Assembly (NCBI RefSeq): GCF_020073745.1
Contig: NZ_JAIRAU010000057.1
Span: forward strand, 143,501-207,500
DNA: 64,000 bases
Reading direction: 5' to 3'
Origin: Nannocystis pusilla
Lineage (GTDB): Bacteria; Myxococcota_A; Polyangia; Nannocystales; Nannocystaceae
In this document: one piece after another, positions 46,849 through 55,768 of the stretch
How positions within the stretch are numbered: the first letter of the stretch is position 1
Layout of the letters: each line of letters opens with the position of its first letter
Notes under the pieces: generated by a model
Database searches by the model: none
What the model was told of the DNA's origin: nothing
The model's input: the letters and a program-made list of their open reading frames with translations, nothing else
Translations under genes and position numbers: made by a program

Positions 46849-48057
46849 TCAGCTCTTCAGCAGCGAGAGCAGCAGCTCGGCCGGCAGCGGCGCGTCGGGA
46901 CGACGCGAGACGAACACGTTGGTGGTGCCGAGCCGGAGCAGCGTGCCGACGCCGAGGCGCGGCGCCAGCACCTCGAGCGCCTTGACCTTCGTACCGGCGA
47001 GCTCGAGCTCGCGGGCCCGCTCCTCGAACTTCGGGCGGTTCAGCGGCTGGGCGTCGACGAACACCTCGCTGAAGAACTCGACCTTGACCGCGAAGTCGAT
47101 CGCGCGACCGGTGAGCGTCTTCAGCAGGGAGGGCGGCAAGCCGTCGGGCAACGAGCTCTCGACCTGCGGCACGATGTACTGGCTGAGCACCTCGGTCTCG
47201 GCCAGCTCGACCGGCACGAGCACCACCAGGCCGCGCTCGTCCTCGACGAACCGCAGCGACTTGGCGGCGTTCTCGCTGCGTTGCTGCAGCTCCTGCAGCT
47301 CGGCAGCCCGCTCGCTGGCTCGCCGCTTGGCGTCGTCGGCGGCGCTGATCTGCGGCGCCTTCGCCGGCGCGGCGCGCGACGGAGCCGGCGCCCCCGCGCT
47401 GCTCGCCGAGCTCGGCGGCGGCGGGGCCGAGAAGCCCTGCGTCAGCCCGCCACCGCGCGAGGGCGGCGGCGGAGGCGGCGACTCCTCGGCCATCTCGTCC
47501 ATCTCCTCGTCGCCCTCGCCCGGGGGCTGACCGATCAGGGCCATGAGCAGGTTCTGATCGTTACCGGACGGCTCCATCAGCGACAGTTCGATGCGCGGAC
47601 CGCCGGGGAAGCCGTTGGCGAGGTCGCTGACGGAGATCCGCAGCTGGTCGACGAGGCGCGTGACGGGCCAGTGCTGGCCGCTGGCGTCGCGGTCGCTGTC
47701 GTCGGCAGCGAGGGCCTGGCCGCGCTGGGCCACCAGGAAGCCTTCGCGGCGGTTCTGGCCGGTGCGGACGTAGTAGACGAAGCACTGCCGCGGCACCGCC
47801 TGGCTGGCCGCCAGCGCGATGTCCGGGTTGGTGCGCCAGAACTCGGCGGGGTCGTCGCCGACGACGCTGCCGTGGATCCGCGCCAGCGCCAGCGGCGAGG
47901 TCGGGTGGCGGGAGATCTCGAGCGTCGCGTCGAGGATGTTGCGGACCTTGCCGAGCAACAACTCGGCGATCACCGAGGCCAGCACCGTCGGTCGGAACAT
48001 GTCGAGCGGGAAGATCAACCCGCCATGGCTCGTGGGCGCGGTGGAGAGGGTGTCCAT
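46849..48057 (-). CDS. Hypothetical protein with Pro-rich linker and coiled coil (402 aa)
   Basis: ATG 48057. The N-terminal ~190 residues are globular (RPTVLASVIAELLLGKVRNILDATLE, FLVAQRGQALAADDSD). A Pro/Ser/Ala linker follows, then a coiled-coil-like helix (DDAKRRASERAAELQELQQRSENAAKSL), then a ~150-residue domain with VVLVPVELAETEVLSQYIV. No signal peptide. No family recognised. The upstream lipoprotein gene lies 17 bp away on the same strand. Confidence 0.65.
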   Translation of the reverse strand: MDTLSTAPTSHGGLIFPLDMFRPTVLASVIAELLLGKVRNILDATLEISRHPTSPLALARIHGSVVGDDPAEFWRTNPDIALAASQAVPRQCFVYYVRTGQNRREGFLVAQRGQALAADDSDRDASGQHWPVTRLVDQLRISVSDLANGFPGGPRIELSLMEPSGNDQNLLMALIGQPPGEGDEEMDEMAEESPPPPPPSRGGGLTQGFSAPPPPSSASSAGAPAPSRAAPAKAPQISAADDAKRRASERAAELQELQQRSENAAKSLRFVEDERGLVVLVPVELAETEVLSQYIVPQVESSLPDGLPPSLLKTLTGRAIDFAVKVEFFSEVFVDAQPLNRPKFEERARELELAGTKVKALEVLAPRLGVGTLLRLGTTNVFVSRRPDAPLPAELLLSLLKS

Positions 48058-48074
48058 ACGTCGGCGGGAGAATA

Positions 48075-48704
48075 TTAGCCCGGGCCGAGTACAGCCAGCG
48101 AGAAGTGCCACTGCCCCGCGGCGAGGTTGCTCGGGAAGCGGCCGACCATGAGCGTCGCGCCGGTGGCGGTCGGACAGCGGTAGAACTCCTTCAGAGCGTT
48201 GTCTGCGCGGCTCTCGGCGATCCAGGGCTCGCGACACACGCCGCGCAGGCGTTGCAGGGTCTGACGGACCAGTTCGCCGCTGTCCTGGTCCGAAACCTCG
48301 CGGGCAAACAGGCCGATGGTGCTGTCGCTGCCGAGCTCGAGCTCCAATTCGCGGCCGAGCAGGGCCAGCGGGGTCTTGGGCGCGCAGCTGACGGCCTCGG
48401 CCTTGGGGTCCTGCGCGAGCGCCTCGGGCTCCTCGGCGCAGAGGCGCTCGGCGAGGCGCGGCACGGAGATGGTGGTGGAGCCGCCGGCGAGGATCTCGCT
48501 GGCATCGGTGGTGAACTGCGCGAGCCCCTGCCAGGTGTCACGCAGCCCGCTACCCGTGGCCCCGCCGCGACCTCCGCCGGACCCCCCCGCCCCCTTGCTC
48601 GCGCCGCCGCGATTGCTGACGGCCTTGTCCCACGCGGCGCGTGACTTCTCGGTCGCGTTCGTGCACGCGCCGCACGCGAGGACGAAGGCGAGGAGAGGGC
48701 GCAC
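48075..48704 (-). CDS. Hypothetical lipoprotein with Gly-rich linker (209 aa)
   Basis: GTG start. Signal peptide RPLLAFVLACGAC with lipobox at Cys11 or Cys14, followed by a Gly/Ser-rich linker and a domain with Cys residues. The Cys are at EERLCAEEP-like, SCAPKTP, GVCREPW and YRCPT positions, suggesting two disulfides. No known family. Probably cotranscribed with the following gene and with hutF upstream (32 bp). Confidence 0.65.
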   Translation of the reverse strand: MRPLLAFVLACGACTNATEKSRAAWDKAVSNRGGASKGAGGSGGGRGGATGSGLRDTWQGLAQFTTDASEILAGGSTTISVPRLAERLCAEEPEALAQDPKAEAVSCAPKTPLALLGRELELELGSDSTIGLFAREVSDQDSGELVRQTLQRLRGVCREPWIAESRADNALKEFYRCPTATGATLMVGRFPSNLAAGQWHFSLAVLGPG

Positions 48705-48736
48705 GGTGCGGGCGTAGCACCGGCCGATGGGAGGGT

Positions 48737-50053
48737 CTAGCGCCGTCGTACACCGCCGACGAACACGCGATCGATCGCGGCGGCGGTCCCCGACAGCCAC
48801 AGGGCGTCGTGCGCCTGGCCGTCCGGAAGATCGGCGAGGTGAGGGTGGTCGAGGTCGGCCGCGCAGGCGTCGAAGGGGCTGCCGGGCACGAGACGGCCGA
48901 GCTCGGGACGGCCGAGGGCGCGGGCGCCCCCGACGGTGGCGATGTCGAGGAGCGTGCGCGCGACGGGAGCAGGGCCGGCGAGGCACAGGCGCGCCTGCGC
49001 GCGCAGACGCTCGTGCATCTCGAGCAAGCGGGCCTCCTGGACGAGATCGATCACGGCGTTGCTGTCGCTGCCGAGGGCGAGGCTGGTGCCGTGCTGGCGG
49101 TGCCGCGGGGCCGGGATGATGCCGTCGCCGAGGTCGGCCTCGGTGGTCGGGCAGGCGCAGACGTTGTGACCGGCGAGCAGGGCGTGGTCGCGTTCCGTGA
49201 GGTGGATGGCGTGAACGGCGGTGAAGCTGCCGCCGCGGGCGAGGCAGCCGGCGTCGGCGAACACCTCGGTCGGGGTGCGGCCGTGTTCGGCGAGGCACTC
49301 CTCGTTCTCGCGCGCCTGCTCGGAGACGTGGGCGTGGAGCGCGAGGCCGTGCTTGCGGGCGTAGTCGGCGAGCTCGCCGAGCGCGGCGAGCGGGACGGCG
49401 CGGACGCTGTGCGGAGCGAGGCCGACGGCATGACCCTCGGCGCGCAAGGCGTCGACGCGGGCGAGGTAACGCTCGACGGAGCCGTCGCAGAAGCGCCGCT
49501 GCTCGGGCAGCGGCGGGCGACCGGCGCCGGCGCGGGCGTAGTAGACCTCGAGCAGCACGACGCGGATCCCGACCTCCGCGGCGGCGCGCAAGACCTGGCG
49601 CGACAGCTCGTTCGGGTCGGCGTAGGGCGTGCCGTCGGGCGCGTGGTGCAGGTAGTGGAACTCGCCGACGCAGGTGATGCCGGCGCGCAGCATCTCGGCG
49701 TAGCAGCGGCGCGTGACGGCGTAGACCTCGTCGGGCCCGAGGCCGCCGGCGACGCGGTACATGGCCTCGCGCCAGCTCCAAAAGCTCGAAGGATCGCCGT
49801 CGCCGCGCCGGTGGGTGCCGCCGCGGATCGCCCGCTGGAAGGCGTGGCTGTGGGCGTTGACGAGGCCGGGGTAGAGGAGCCGACGACCGAGGTCGTGCAC
49901 GACGCCGGGCGCGTCGACCGGGCGACCGGCGCAGGTGCGGACGATGACGCCGCGCCCGTCTACCTCGACGTACGGCCGCTCGACCCACTCGTCGCCCAGC
50001 AGGCCCCAGGCCGCGAGGTAGCCGACGCGATCGTCAGGTGGTGCTTCGGACAT
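48737..50053 (-). CDS. hutF: Formimidoylglutamate deiminase (amidohydrolase family)
   Basis: Deaminates N-formimidoyl-L-glutamate to N-formyl-L-glutamate in the five-step histidine degradation route. Metal ligands appear in LVNAHSHAFQRAIRG and HAHVSEQ, with further family blocks FWSWREAMYRVA, GEFHYLHHAPDGTPYADPNEL, APHSVRAV and LGSDSNAV. 438 aa, normal length. ATG 50053 lies at the edge of a dyad array. Other hut genes are not in the window. Confidence 0.9.
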   Translation of the reverse strand: MSEAPPDDRVGYLAAWGLLGDEWVERPYVEVDGRGVIVRTCAGRPVDAPGVVHDLGRRLLYPGLVNAHSHAFQRAIRGGTHRRGDGDPSSFWSWREAMYRVAGGLGPDEVYAVTRRCYAEMLRAGITCVGEFHYLHHAPDGTPYADPNELSRQVLRAAAEVGIRVVLLEVYYARAGAGRPPLPEQRRFCDGSVERYLARVDALRAEGHAVGLAPHSVRAVPLAALGELADYARKHGLALHAHVSEQARENEECLAEHGRTPTEVFADAGCLARGGSFTAVHAIHLTERDHALLAGHNVCACPTTEADLGDGIIPAPRHRQHGTSLALGSDSNAVIDLVQEARLLEMHERLRAQARLCLAGPAPVARTLLDIATVGGARALGRPELGRLVPGSPFDACAADLDHPHLADLPDGQAHDALWLSGTAAAIDRVFVGGVRRR

Positions 50054-50086
50054 GAGTGGTGCTTCGAGGACGGCTGCTCTTTCAGT

Positions 50087-50132
50087 TATGTTTGAAAGAG
50101 CATGTGCTTGAGGACATGCCTGAACGGGCAGG
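50087..50132. repeat. Array of four 14-bp-phased dyad units
   Basis: Cores TATG 50087, CATG 50101, CATG 50115 and CAGG 50129, exactly 14 bp apart; a further CATG at 50051 overlaps the hutF start region. It lies between the retropepsin lipoprotein stop and hutF, both on the minus strand. A CTCTTTCA/TGAAAGAG hairpin overlaps it. Confidence 0.82.
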
Positions 50133-50162
50133 TGTGGGCCGCCCGCTCAGGCGCGCGCAGAG

Positions 50163-52298
50163 TTACTTGGCGGGGGCGGGGGCCTTGGCGGGGGCCTCGG
50201 CGGGGGCGGGGGCGAAGTAGAGCTTGCGCTCGGGGTAGTCGATGGTGAGGCGGCCGCGGCCGACGAAGTCGAGGCCGAGCATGCCGTCGATGCGGAACTG
50301 GTCGCTGCTCTCGCCCTGCTCGAAGTAGCCGTAGGCGCCGCGGAGGCCGAGGGCCTTGAAGGCGTTGCCGAGGGTGAACTCGGCGATGTCGACGAGGGCG
50401 GCCTCGTTGCGGCGCAGCGGCGGGGCGCCGATGCCGGCGCGGGCGAACGCCTTGGTGGTGGCGGTGATGGCGACGCCCTGCATGCCGGTGTTGAGGAGGA
50501 ACAGGCCCTCGGTGCCGTTCATCGCGCCCATGGCGTAGAGGAAGTGGGTCTCGTGGAGGTAGAACGGGGTGCCGCCGCCGGTGCGGTAGGTGGCCAGGGC
50601 CGACTTGCACTTGGCGGTCGGGTTGACGAGCACGAGCTTGTTCGCGGGGAAGTCGAAGTTGACCTGGAACAGCTCGAGCACGCGCGCGCCGAGGACCGCC
50701 TGCGGGGCGGCGCCGACGCCTCCGGTCATCTGCTCGAGGACCTCGTGCGGGAACACGTCGACGGGGATGCCGGAGATCGTGGCGGCGCCGGCGGTGATCG
50801 CGTCGAGCTGGCCGTGGCCGATCTCGGCCTGGCCCTCGCCGAGCCGCGACTTCGAGCGGATCGGGACCTTGAGCTTGGCCGCGACCTCGCCGTCGAGGAT
50901 GACGTCGGCCGCGCCGGTGTCGACCAGCGCGCGCACCTTCTCGTCGCCGATCTGCACGTCGACGAAGGTGACGGTGCCCTCGGTGGTCATCGGCAGCTCG
51001 GCGGTGCAGCTGTTGCCCTTGAAGCTGACCTGCAGCGGCTTGCCGGCGAAGTTGCGGTAGCGACCGGCGAGCTGGGCGTTGGCGTCGCCGAGGTGGTCGA
51101 GGGCCGCGGCGACGGCCGGGAAGTCGCGCTGGTGGCTGGCGATCCAGGCCCGCTGGGCGTACACGAGGACCTCGCGCACGCCGGCCTTGCCCGCGCGGTC
51201 GAGGAGCGGCAGCGCCTCCTTGAAGCGGCCCTGCAGCACGCGCGCGCGGGCGAGGATCCACAGCGCCTCGCTCTCCTTGGGGTCGAGCTTGAGCGCGACC
51301 TGGGCGGCGTCGGCGGCCTCGTCGAAGTGCGCGGCGGCCCACAGCGCGCGGGTGAGGGCGACCTGCGCCTCGACGTTCTTGGGCTCGGCGGCGGCGACCT
51401 CGCGCGCCTTGGCGAGCGCGACGAGCCGCTCGTCCTTGGCCTTCTCCGGCGGCGGGACCTTGGGGATCCCAAACACCTCGGGCTTGATCGGGGCGTGGTC
51501 GACCCGCTGGGTGAGGAACACGACCTCTTGCGTGCGGTCGCCGAACTTGTTGATGAGGCGGATCTTGTGCGGGACGAGGACGCCGTCGACCGGACGGTAG
51601 TCGTCGTAGAGGATGTGCTGGCTGATCGGCGGCTCGGCCTTGTCGTCCTCGAGCAGCTCCTCGGCGAGCAGGCCGGTCTTGCGGTCGTACCACTGCGTCT
51701 TCGGCGGGACGAGGTCGCCCTTGCTCGACCAGCGCACGCCGTCGAGGATGCGCGCGTTGCCTTCGAAGTCCTTGTCGCGCGGCTTCTCGAGCGAGAGCTG
51801 GATCCCCCGCTTGTCGAGGTCGAAGTACCAGTGCAGCGCGGCGTCCTCGCGCGTGATCACCGACTCGTCCTCGTCCTCGAGCACGAGGAAGCCGCGGCGG
51901 AACTGCCAGCCGGTCTTGCCGTCGTAGCCCTCTTCTTCGATCTGCTTGTCGATGACGGTGCGGCGGTAGAGCCGCTGGTCGGCCGTCGACTGCAAGGTGA
52001 AGGTGCCGACGGTCTCGGTGGTGCGGCAGTTCTCGTCCTTCTCGGTGCAGCCGGTCTCCGGCAGGAAGGTCATGCGCGCCTCGACGGTGCGCTGGGCGAT
52101 CTTGCGCAGCGCCTCTTCGCCGCCGAGCGCGGCGACGTAGCGGTCGACGACGGCCCTGGCCTCGGCCGGGTTGCCCTCCTGGCCGCCAGGTGCGTCGAGG
52201 TCGCCGGCCGGCACCTTGAGGCACCCGGGGACGGCGACGGCGGCGAGCGCGAGGACGAGGGCCGCGCTCAGGCGGAGAGGACGGGGTGCGAGGGACAT
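50163..52298 (-). CDS. Lipoprotein with TPR and two retropepsin-like aspartyl protease domains
   Basis: Signal peptide with lipobox VPGC (~Cys26). An ~220-residue beta-rich region resembling outer-membrane LolA-like folds follows, then TPR-like helices (~300-400). The first retropepsin-like domain has the active-site motif LVDTGAADVILD (Asp460). A second, C-terminal copy has LLNTGMQGVAIT, where Asn603 replaces the catalytic Asp. A final IDGMLGLDFVGRGRLTIDYPERKLYF matches the end of gag-asp-type proteases. The two domains may pair as an internal pseudo-dimer with one active Asp, or the second may be inactive. 711 aa. Function unknown. Confidence 0.82.
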   Translation of the reverse strand: MSLAPRPLRLSAALVLALAAVAVPGCLKVPAGDLDAPGGQEGNPAEARAVVDRYVAALGGEEALRKIAQRTVEARMTFLPETGCTEKDENCRTTETVGTFTLQSTADQRLYRRTVIDKQIEEEGYDGKTGWQFRRGFLVLEDEDESVITREDAALHWYFDLDKRGIQLSLEKPRDKDFEGNARILDGVRWSSKGDLVPPKTQWYDRKTGLLAEELLEDDKAEPPISQHILYDDYRPVDGVLVPHKIRLINKFGDRTQEVVFLTQRVDHAPIKPEVFGIPKVPPPEKAKDERLVALAKAREVAAAEPKNVEAQVALTRALWAAAHFDEAADAAQVALKLDPKESEALWILARARVLQGRFKEALPLLDRAGKAGVREVLVYAQRAWIASHQRDFPAVAAALDHLGDANAQLAGRYRNFAGKPLQVSFKGNSCTAELPMTTEGTVTFVDVQIGDEKVRALVDTGAADVILDGEVAAKLKVPIRSKSRLGEGQAEIGHGQLDAITAGAATISGIPVDVFPHEVLEQMTGGVGAAPQAVLGARVLELFQVNFDFPANKLVLVNPTAKCKSALATYRTGGGTPFYLHETHFLYAMGAMNGTEGLFLLNTGMQGVAITATTKAFARAGIGAPPLRRNEAALVDIAEFTLGNAFKALGLRGAYGYFEQGESSDQFRIDGMLGLDFVGRGRLTIDYPERKLYFAPAPAEAPAKAPAPAK

Positions 52299-52372
52299 GG
52301 CCCGGGAGAGTGCCCCAGCGCGCCCCCCGGCTCAAGTCGGCGAGCGCGCCAGGCGTGGTAAGCTGCCCCGCG

Positions 52373-53275
52373 GTGCCGCGCGGGAAGAGGATCGGTGCTC
52401 CGGCGCGGCGCGCTGCGGTCTCGCTGCTGCTGGTCGCCGGCTGCGCAAGCGTCGGCGGCACCTCCCGCGAGCCGGGGCGCAGCGAACTCGATCCGCAGAC
52501 GACGGCCGCCGTGGTGGCGCGGGTCCCTGAAAGTTGCCGCGCGGAGGTGGCGGCGGCGCTGACGACCGGCGAAGAGATGGCGGGCTCGTGCGCCGTGATG
52601 CGCGACCGCGCCGCCCGGGAGGCCCTCGCCAGGCGACGACTGCGGGTGTTCGGGATGGTCGAACGCACGACGGTGCGGCTGGCGAGCGTGGCGCTGGTGG
52701 TGTCGCAGGCCTACCTGTGCCGGCGCTGGCCGCTGCGCAACGCCGGCGAGAGCGCGCTCGAGATCGGCCCGGCGCGCGCGGCCGGCTGCACCGTCCGCCG
52801 TTACCGCGGGCCGCTGACGATCTCGGTGCGCGAGGCGAACGGAGCGGCCCTGCCGGTGATGACGGCCCGCTCCGACGACGACGGCTACATCGAGGTGATG
52901 TTCGCGGACATCGACTCGCTGCTGCGCGCCCGCGGTCGCGGCGGACTGATGACGTTCACGGAGCTGCAGGTCGGCAGGGACGGCTGGGCGGTCCGCGTCA
53001 AGCTGCCCGAGCTGCAGGCGCAGCTGGCCGAATGGCACGCGACGTGGATCGAGCAAGGCCGCGGGTCGCCGGGGCTGTTCGCGGCGCTGCACCCCCAGGA
53101 CGGCGCCGCGGGGCAGATGCGGGTGCGCGCGCTCGAGGCGACGATCCAGCGCCAGGCCGCGGACGCGGCGGCGGTCGATCGCGGCGAACTCTCGGCGCGG
53201 CGGTTCCTCGAGCGACACGTGTGGTCGCCGTACCGCTCGCTGGTCGAACAAAAGGACGGGCGCTCGTCGCCGTGA
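52373..53275 (+). CDS. Hypothetical lipoprotein (300 aa)
   Basis: GTG start 52373 chosen because a signal peptide (RRAAVSLLLVAGC, lipobox VAGC) follows directly; an in-frame start further upstream overlaps the divergent gene. The mature part is helical, with a Cys pair (ESCRAEV, GSCAVM) near the start, a beta segment (RYRGPLTISVREANGAALPVM) and a C-terminal helical region. No family recognised. The last base pairs overlap the start of the YkgJ-type gene (GTGA), so both are coupled. Confidence 0.68.
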   Translation: MPRGKRIGAPARRAAVSLLLVAGCASVGGTSREPGRSELDPQTTAAVVARVPESCRAEVAAALTTGEEMAGSCAVMRDRAAREALARRRLRVFGMVERTTVRLASVALVVSQAYLCRRWPLRNAGESALEIGPARAAGCTVRRYRGPLTISVREANGAALPVMTARSDDDGYIEVMFADIDSLLRARGRGGLMTFTELQVGRDGWAVRVKLPELQAQLAEWHATWIEQGRGSPGLFAALHPQDGAAGQMRVRALEATIQRQAADAAAVDRGELSARRFLERHVWSPYRSLVEQKDGRSSP

Positions 53276-53805
53276 CCCGCGAGCTGCAGCGCTTGCGGGT
53301 GCACCTGCGGATCGTCGATGGGGACGTCGCGCCGGTGGTCGCTCGCTATAGCGAACACATCCAGTGCCGACCGGGCTGCGGCGAGTGCTGCCGCCAGAGC
53401 TTCACGGTGTCTGAGATCGAAGGGGCGCTGCTGCGCGAAGGCCTGGCCGCGGCGGACCCGGCGACGCGCGCGGCGATCGTCGCCCGCGCCCACGCGTACG
53501 CGCCCGGCGCGGCCTGCCCGGCGCTCGGGGACGGCGAGATCTGCCTGCTCTACGCCCACAGGCCGCGGATCTGCCGCAAGTACGGGATCCCGCTGTGGCA
53601 CCCCGAGCGACCCCACGAGCTGAAGACGTGCCGCCTCAATTTCCGCGGGGTGGCCGACCTCGACCCCGACCTGATCGTCGAGCCGCAAGCGGGGTGGGCC
53701 GCCGACTGGATCGTCCTGCGCGAGGAGCTCGAGCTCGGACCGCAAGACAACCGCAACATCGCGGCCTGGCTCGCAGAGGGTGCTCCAGACATGTCCGAAG
53801 AATGA
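53272..53805 (+). CDS. YkgJ-family cysteine cluster protein
   Basis: 177 aa with the pattern CRPGCGECCRQ, then CPAL..GEICLLYAHRPRICRKYG and a final CRLNF, the Cys set of the YkgJ/CxxCxxCC family, thought to bind a metal (zinc or iron-sulfur). GTG start overlaps the preceding stop. The C-terminus (APDMSEE) is coded by the first dyad unit of the following array. The precise role of the family is not established. Confidence 0.85.
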   Translation: MTRELQRLRVHLRIVDGDVAPVVARYSEHIQCRPGCGECCRQSFTVSEIEGALLREGLAAADPATRAAIVARAHAYAPGAACPALGDGEICLLYAHRPRICRKYGIPLWHPERPHELKTCRLNFRGVADLDPDLIVEPQAGWAADWIVLREELELGPQDNRNIAAWLAEGAPDMSEE

Positions 53806-53853
53806 CCGCGCCGCAGAGGCTGCGGGCGCGGGGAGCATGAACTTGCGGACGTG
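53790..53853. repeat. Partly phased dyad units after the cysteine cluster gene
   Basis: CATG 53790 (overlapping the gene end), CATG 53836 and CGTG 53850. Only the last two are in 14-bp phase. Degenerate. Confidence 0.5.
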
Positions 53854-53888
53854 CTCCCGGAGCAGTAGGTCGGAGTCGTCCGTAAGGA

Positions 53889-53949
53889 CATGTCCTCGAG
53901 AACATGCCCTTACGGACAGGGACGATGGAGCATGTCTTATAAAGACATG
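53889..53949. repeat. Array of five 14-bp-phased dyad units with hairpins between convergent genes
   Basis: Cores at 53889, 53903, 53917 (CAGG), 53931 and 53946 (15 bp for the last step). Two hairpins are visible: CGTAAGG...CCTTACG over 53881-53914 and GAGCATGTCTT/AAGACATGCTC over 53929-53953 with an ATA loop. Confidence 0.85.
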
Positions 53950-53958
53950 CTCTTTGGG

Positions 53959-54909
53959 TCAGTGGCCAGGAGCGGGCGCCGGCGTGGCCGGTACCGGGGC
54001 GCGCTTCCTCTCCGCGGCGGGCGCCGATGCGGGGGCGGGCGGCGTCGCCGGAGCAGCCGAGCCGGCGGCGGACGTGCCCGGGGCGCCGGCGGGAGCGCCG
54101 GGGGCGAGCGCGCCGGCGGGGTTCGGCGGGTTGCCGCCGGGCGGTCCGTCGCGGCGCTCGATCTGCAGCGGGACCGTCTCGCCGCCGGCGCTCATGAACG
54201 GGCCGACGGTCCCCGTGCCGCGCTTGATCTGCGGGGTCATCGGCGGCGGCATCGGGCCCTTGCGGGCGACGATGCCGGCGGTGGCGCGGGTCGGCTGCAG
54301 GCCGATGTAGTCGATCTTCGCGCTGCCGTTCTCGTAGACGAACTTGAACGCGAGGACGTCGAGGCCATCCTTGCTGAGGTAGGCGCACCACATCGGCTCG
54401 GCGCCGTTGCGGACGTAGATCTGCGCCGCGGGCGGGACCACGGGCGGGCAGAAGAACGCCTCCTTGCGGGCGAAGCGGCTGGCGACGTCGCGGAAGGTGT
54501 CGAAGAACTCGCGGCCGCCGTCGGCGAAGATCGGGCGGGCGTCGAACTCGCGGCGGTCGGGGATGCCCCAGCGCGCGTGCTTGGTGAAGACGGCGGGCAG
54601 ACCGGCGAGGTCGTCCTTGGCGGCGAGGGTCAGGAGGGCGACGGCGATCCGCTTGGCCTGGAAGGGCAGCTGCCAGGTCGCGATCTCGGCGGCGGACGCG
54701 GGCTCACGGGCCTCGTACTCGTGCAGCAGGCTCTCGGGCACCCCCTCGGCGCTGCCGGCCGGCAGCGGGCGCGGCGACGGGGCAGGCTCCTTCGCCTGCG
54801 CAGCGGGGCTCTCTTTCGGCACCTTGCCGACGCGGTGCGGCGTGTTGCAACCGACCACGAGGCCGGCCAGGACGACGATGCCGAGGCAATTCAAAGGAGC
54901 ACGAAGCAT
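53959..54909 (-). CDS. Hypothetical lipoprotein with Ala/Pro-rich tail (316 aa)
   Basis: Signal peptide NCLGIVVLAGLVVGC with lipobox VVGC at ~Cys21, then a Pro/Ala linker. A globular domain (about 55-210) follows, with a helical part, ARWGIPDRREFDARPIFADGGREFFDTF, and Cys residues in FFCPPVV and MWCAYLSKDGL. The last ~75 residues are Pro/Ala/Gly low-complexity. No family recognised. Stop codon adjacent to the dyad array. Confidence 0.68.
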   Translation of the reverse strand: MLRAPLNCLGIVVLAGLVVGCNTPHRVGKVPKESPAAQAKEPAPSPRPLPAGSAEGVPESLLHEYEAREPASAAEIATWQLPFQAKRIAVALLTLAAKDDLAGLPAVFTKHARWGIPDRREFDARPIFADGGREFFDTFRDVASRFARKEAFFCPPVVPPAAQIYVRNGAEPMWCAYLSKDGLDVLAFKFVYENGSAKIDYIGLQPTRATAGIVARKGPMPPPMTPQIKRGTGTVGPFMSAGGETVPLQIERRDGPPGGNPPNPAGALAPGAPAGAPGTSAAGSAAPATPPAPASAPAAERKRAPVPATPAPAPGH

Positions 54910-55096
54910 GCCGGACTCTTTAGACCGCCACGTGGCGATGAGCAAGCGCACAGGACGCCCCCGGGGCGGGTTGGTGGCGCGTTTGCGGACGAGCGGGTTG
55001 TGAGCCCGCGAACGACCCGGTTAGGATGCGCTGCGCGGTGCACCCCCCTGCCGCGTGAAGGCCGCGAGCGTGCGACGAACAGGCAAAGGCGCGCCG

Positions 55097-55765
55097 ATGG
55101 GCGCGAGTCGCTGCAGGCTGCAGGGCGCTGCGGCACTGCTGGCGTGCGTGGCTTGCAACGTCGAGGTGCCACGCGTCGAGCGCAGCGCGCCCGAGGATGA
55201 GGTGGAGCGCGTGGAGCGGCGCGAGCCGACGCCGACGCCCGCCGCCGCGCGGGAGATCCGTCTGCCCGCGGCGCACGTGCCGACCGTCGACGAGGAGCCG
55301 GAGGCGCCCGACGAGCCGCGCGCCGTCGGGCCGCGGACGGTGCCCCCGGGGACGCCGCCGGCGATCGCTCGCGTGTTCGAGCGCTTGCCGGTGGGCATCC
55401 ACGACGAGCCGCCGGTCGGCGCGATCGGGGCCTCGGGGATCCACGTCGACAAGATCTGGGTCGGGCAGGCCTACGAGCGCGAGGGCTGTAGCGGCGAGGC
55501 GGAGAAGTTCTCGCTGGCCAAGCACGGGGCGGTCAACGTGTGCTTCCGCGTGGTCCACAGTCGGGTCGAGGAGAGCGTCGACGTGTTGTGGGAGAAGGAC
55601 GGCGAGCTGTTCCGCCGGCGCCCGGTGCAGATCCCCGAGCTGCACGCCTACCGCACGCGGGCGTACCTGGTGCTGCGGCGCGAGTACATCGGCAGCTGGA
55701 AGGCGCGCGTGGTCTCGGTCGACGGCATCGAGCTGGCGACGGCGTCGTTCGTCGTGGTGGAGTGA
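55097..55765 (+). CDS. DUF2914-like lipoprotein
   Basis: The ATG at 55097 gives a signal peptide (RLQGAAALLACVAC, lipobox near Cys20); a GTG at 55055 is an alternative. A Glu/Pro-rich linker leads to a C-terminal ~90-residue domain, VNVCFRVVHSRVEESVDVLWEKDGELF, RTRAYLVLRREYIGSWKARVVSVDG, which matches the DUF2914 pattern of an extracytoplasmic beta domain. The next gene follows after 3 bp, so they are cotranscribed. Confidence 0.72.
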   Translation: MGASRCRLQGAAALLACVACNVEVPRVERSAPEDEVERVERREPTPTPAAAREIRLPAAHVPTVDEEPEAPDEPRAVGPRTVPPGTPPAIARVFERLPVGIHDEPPVGAIGASGIHVDKIWVGQAYEREGCSGEAEKFSLAKHGAVNVCFRVVHSRVEESVDVLWEKDGELFRRRPVQIPELHAYRTRAYLVLRREYIGSWKARVVSVDGIELATASFVVVE

Positions 55766-55768
55766 GTC

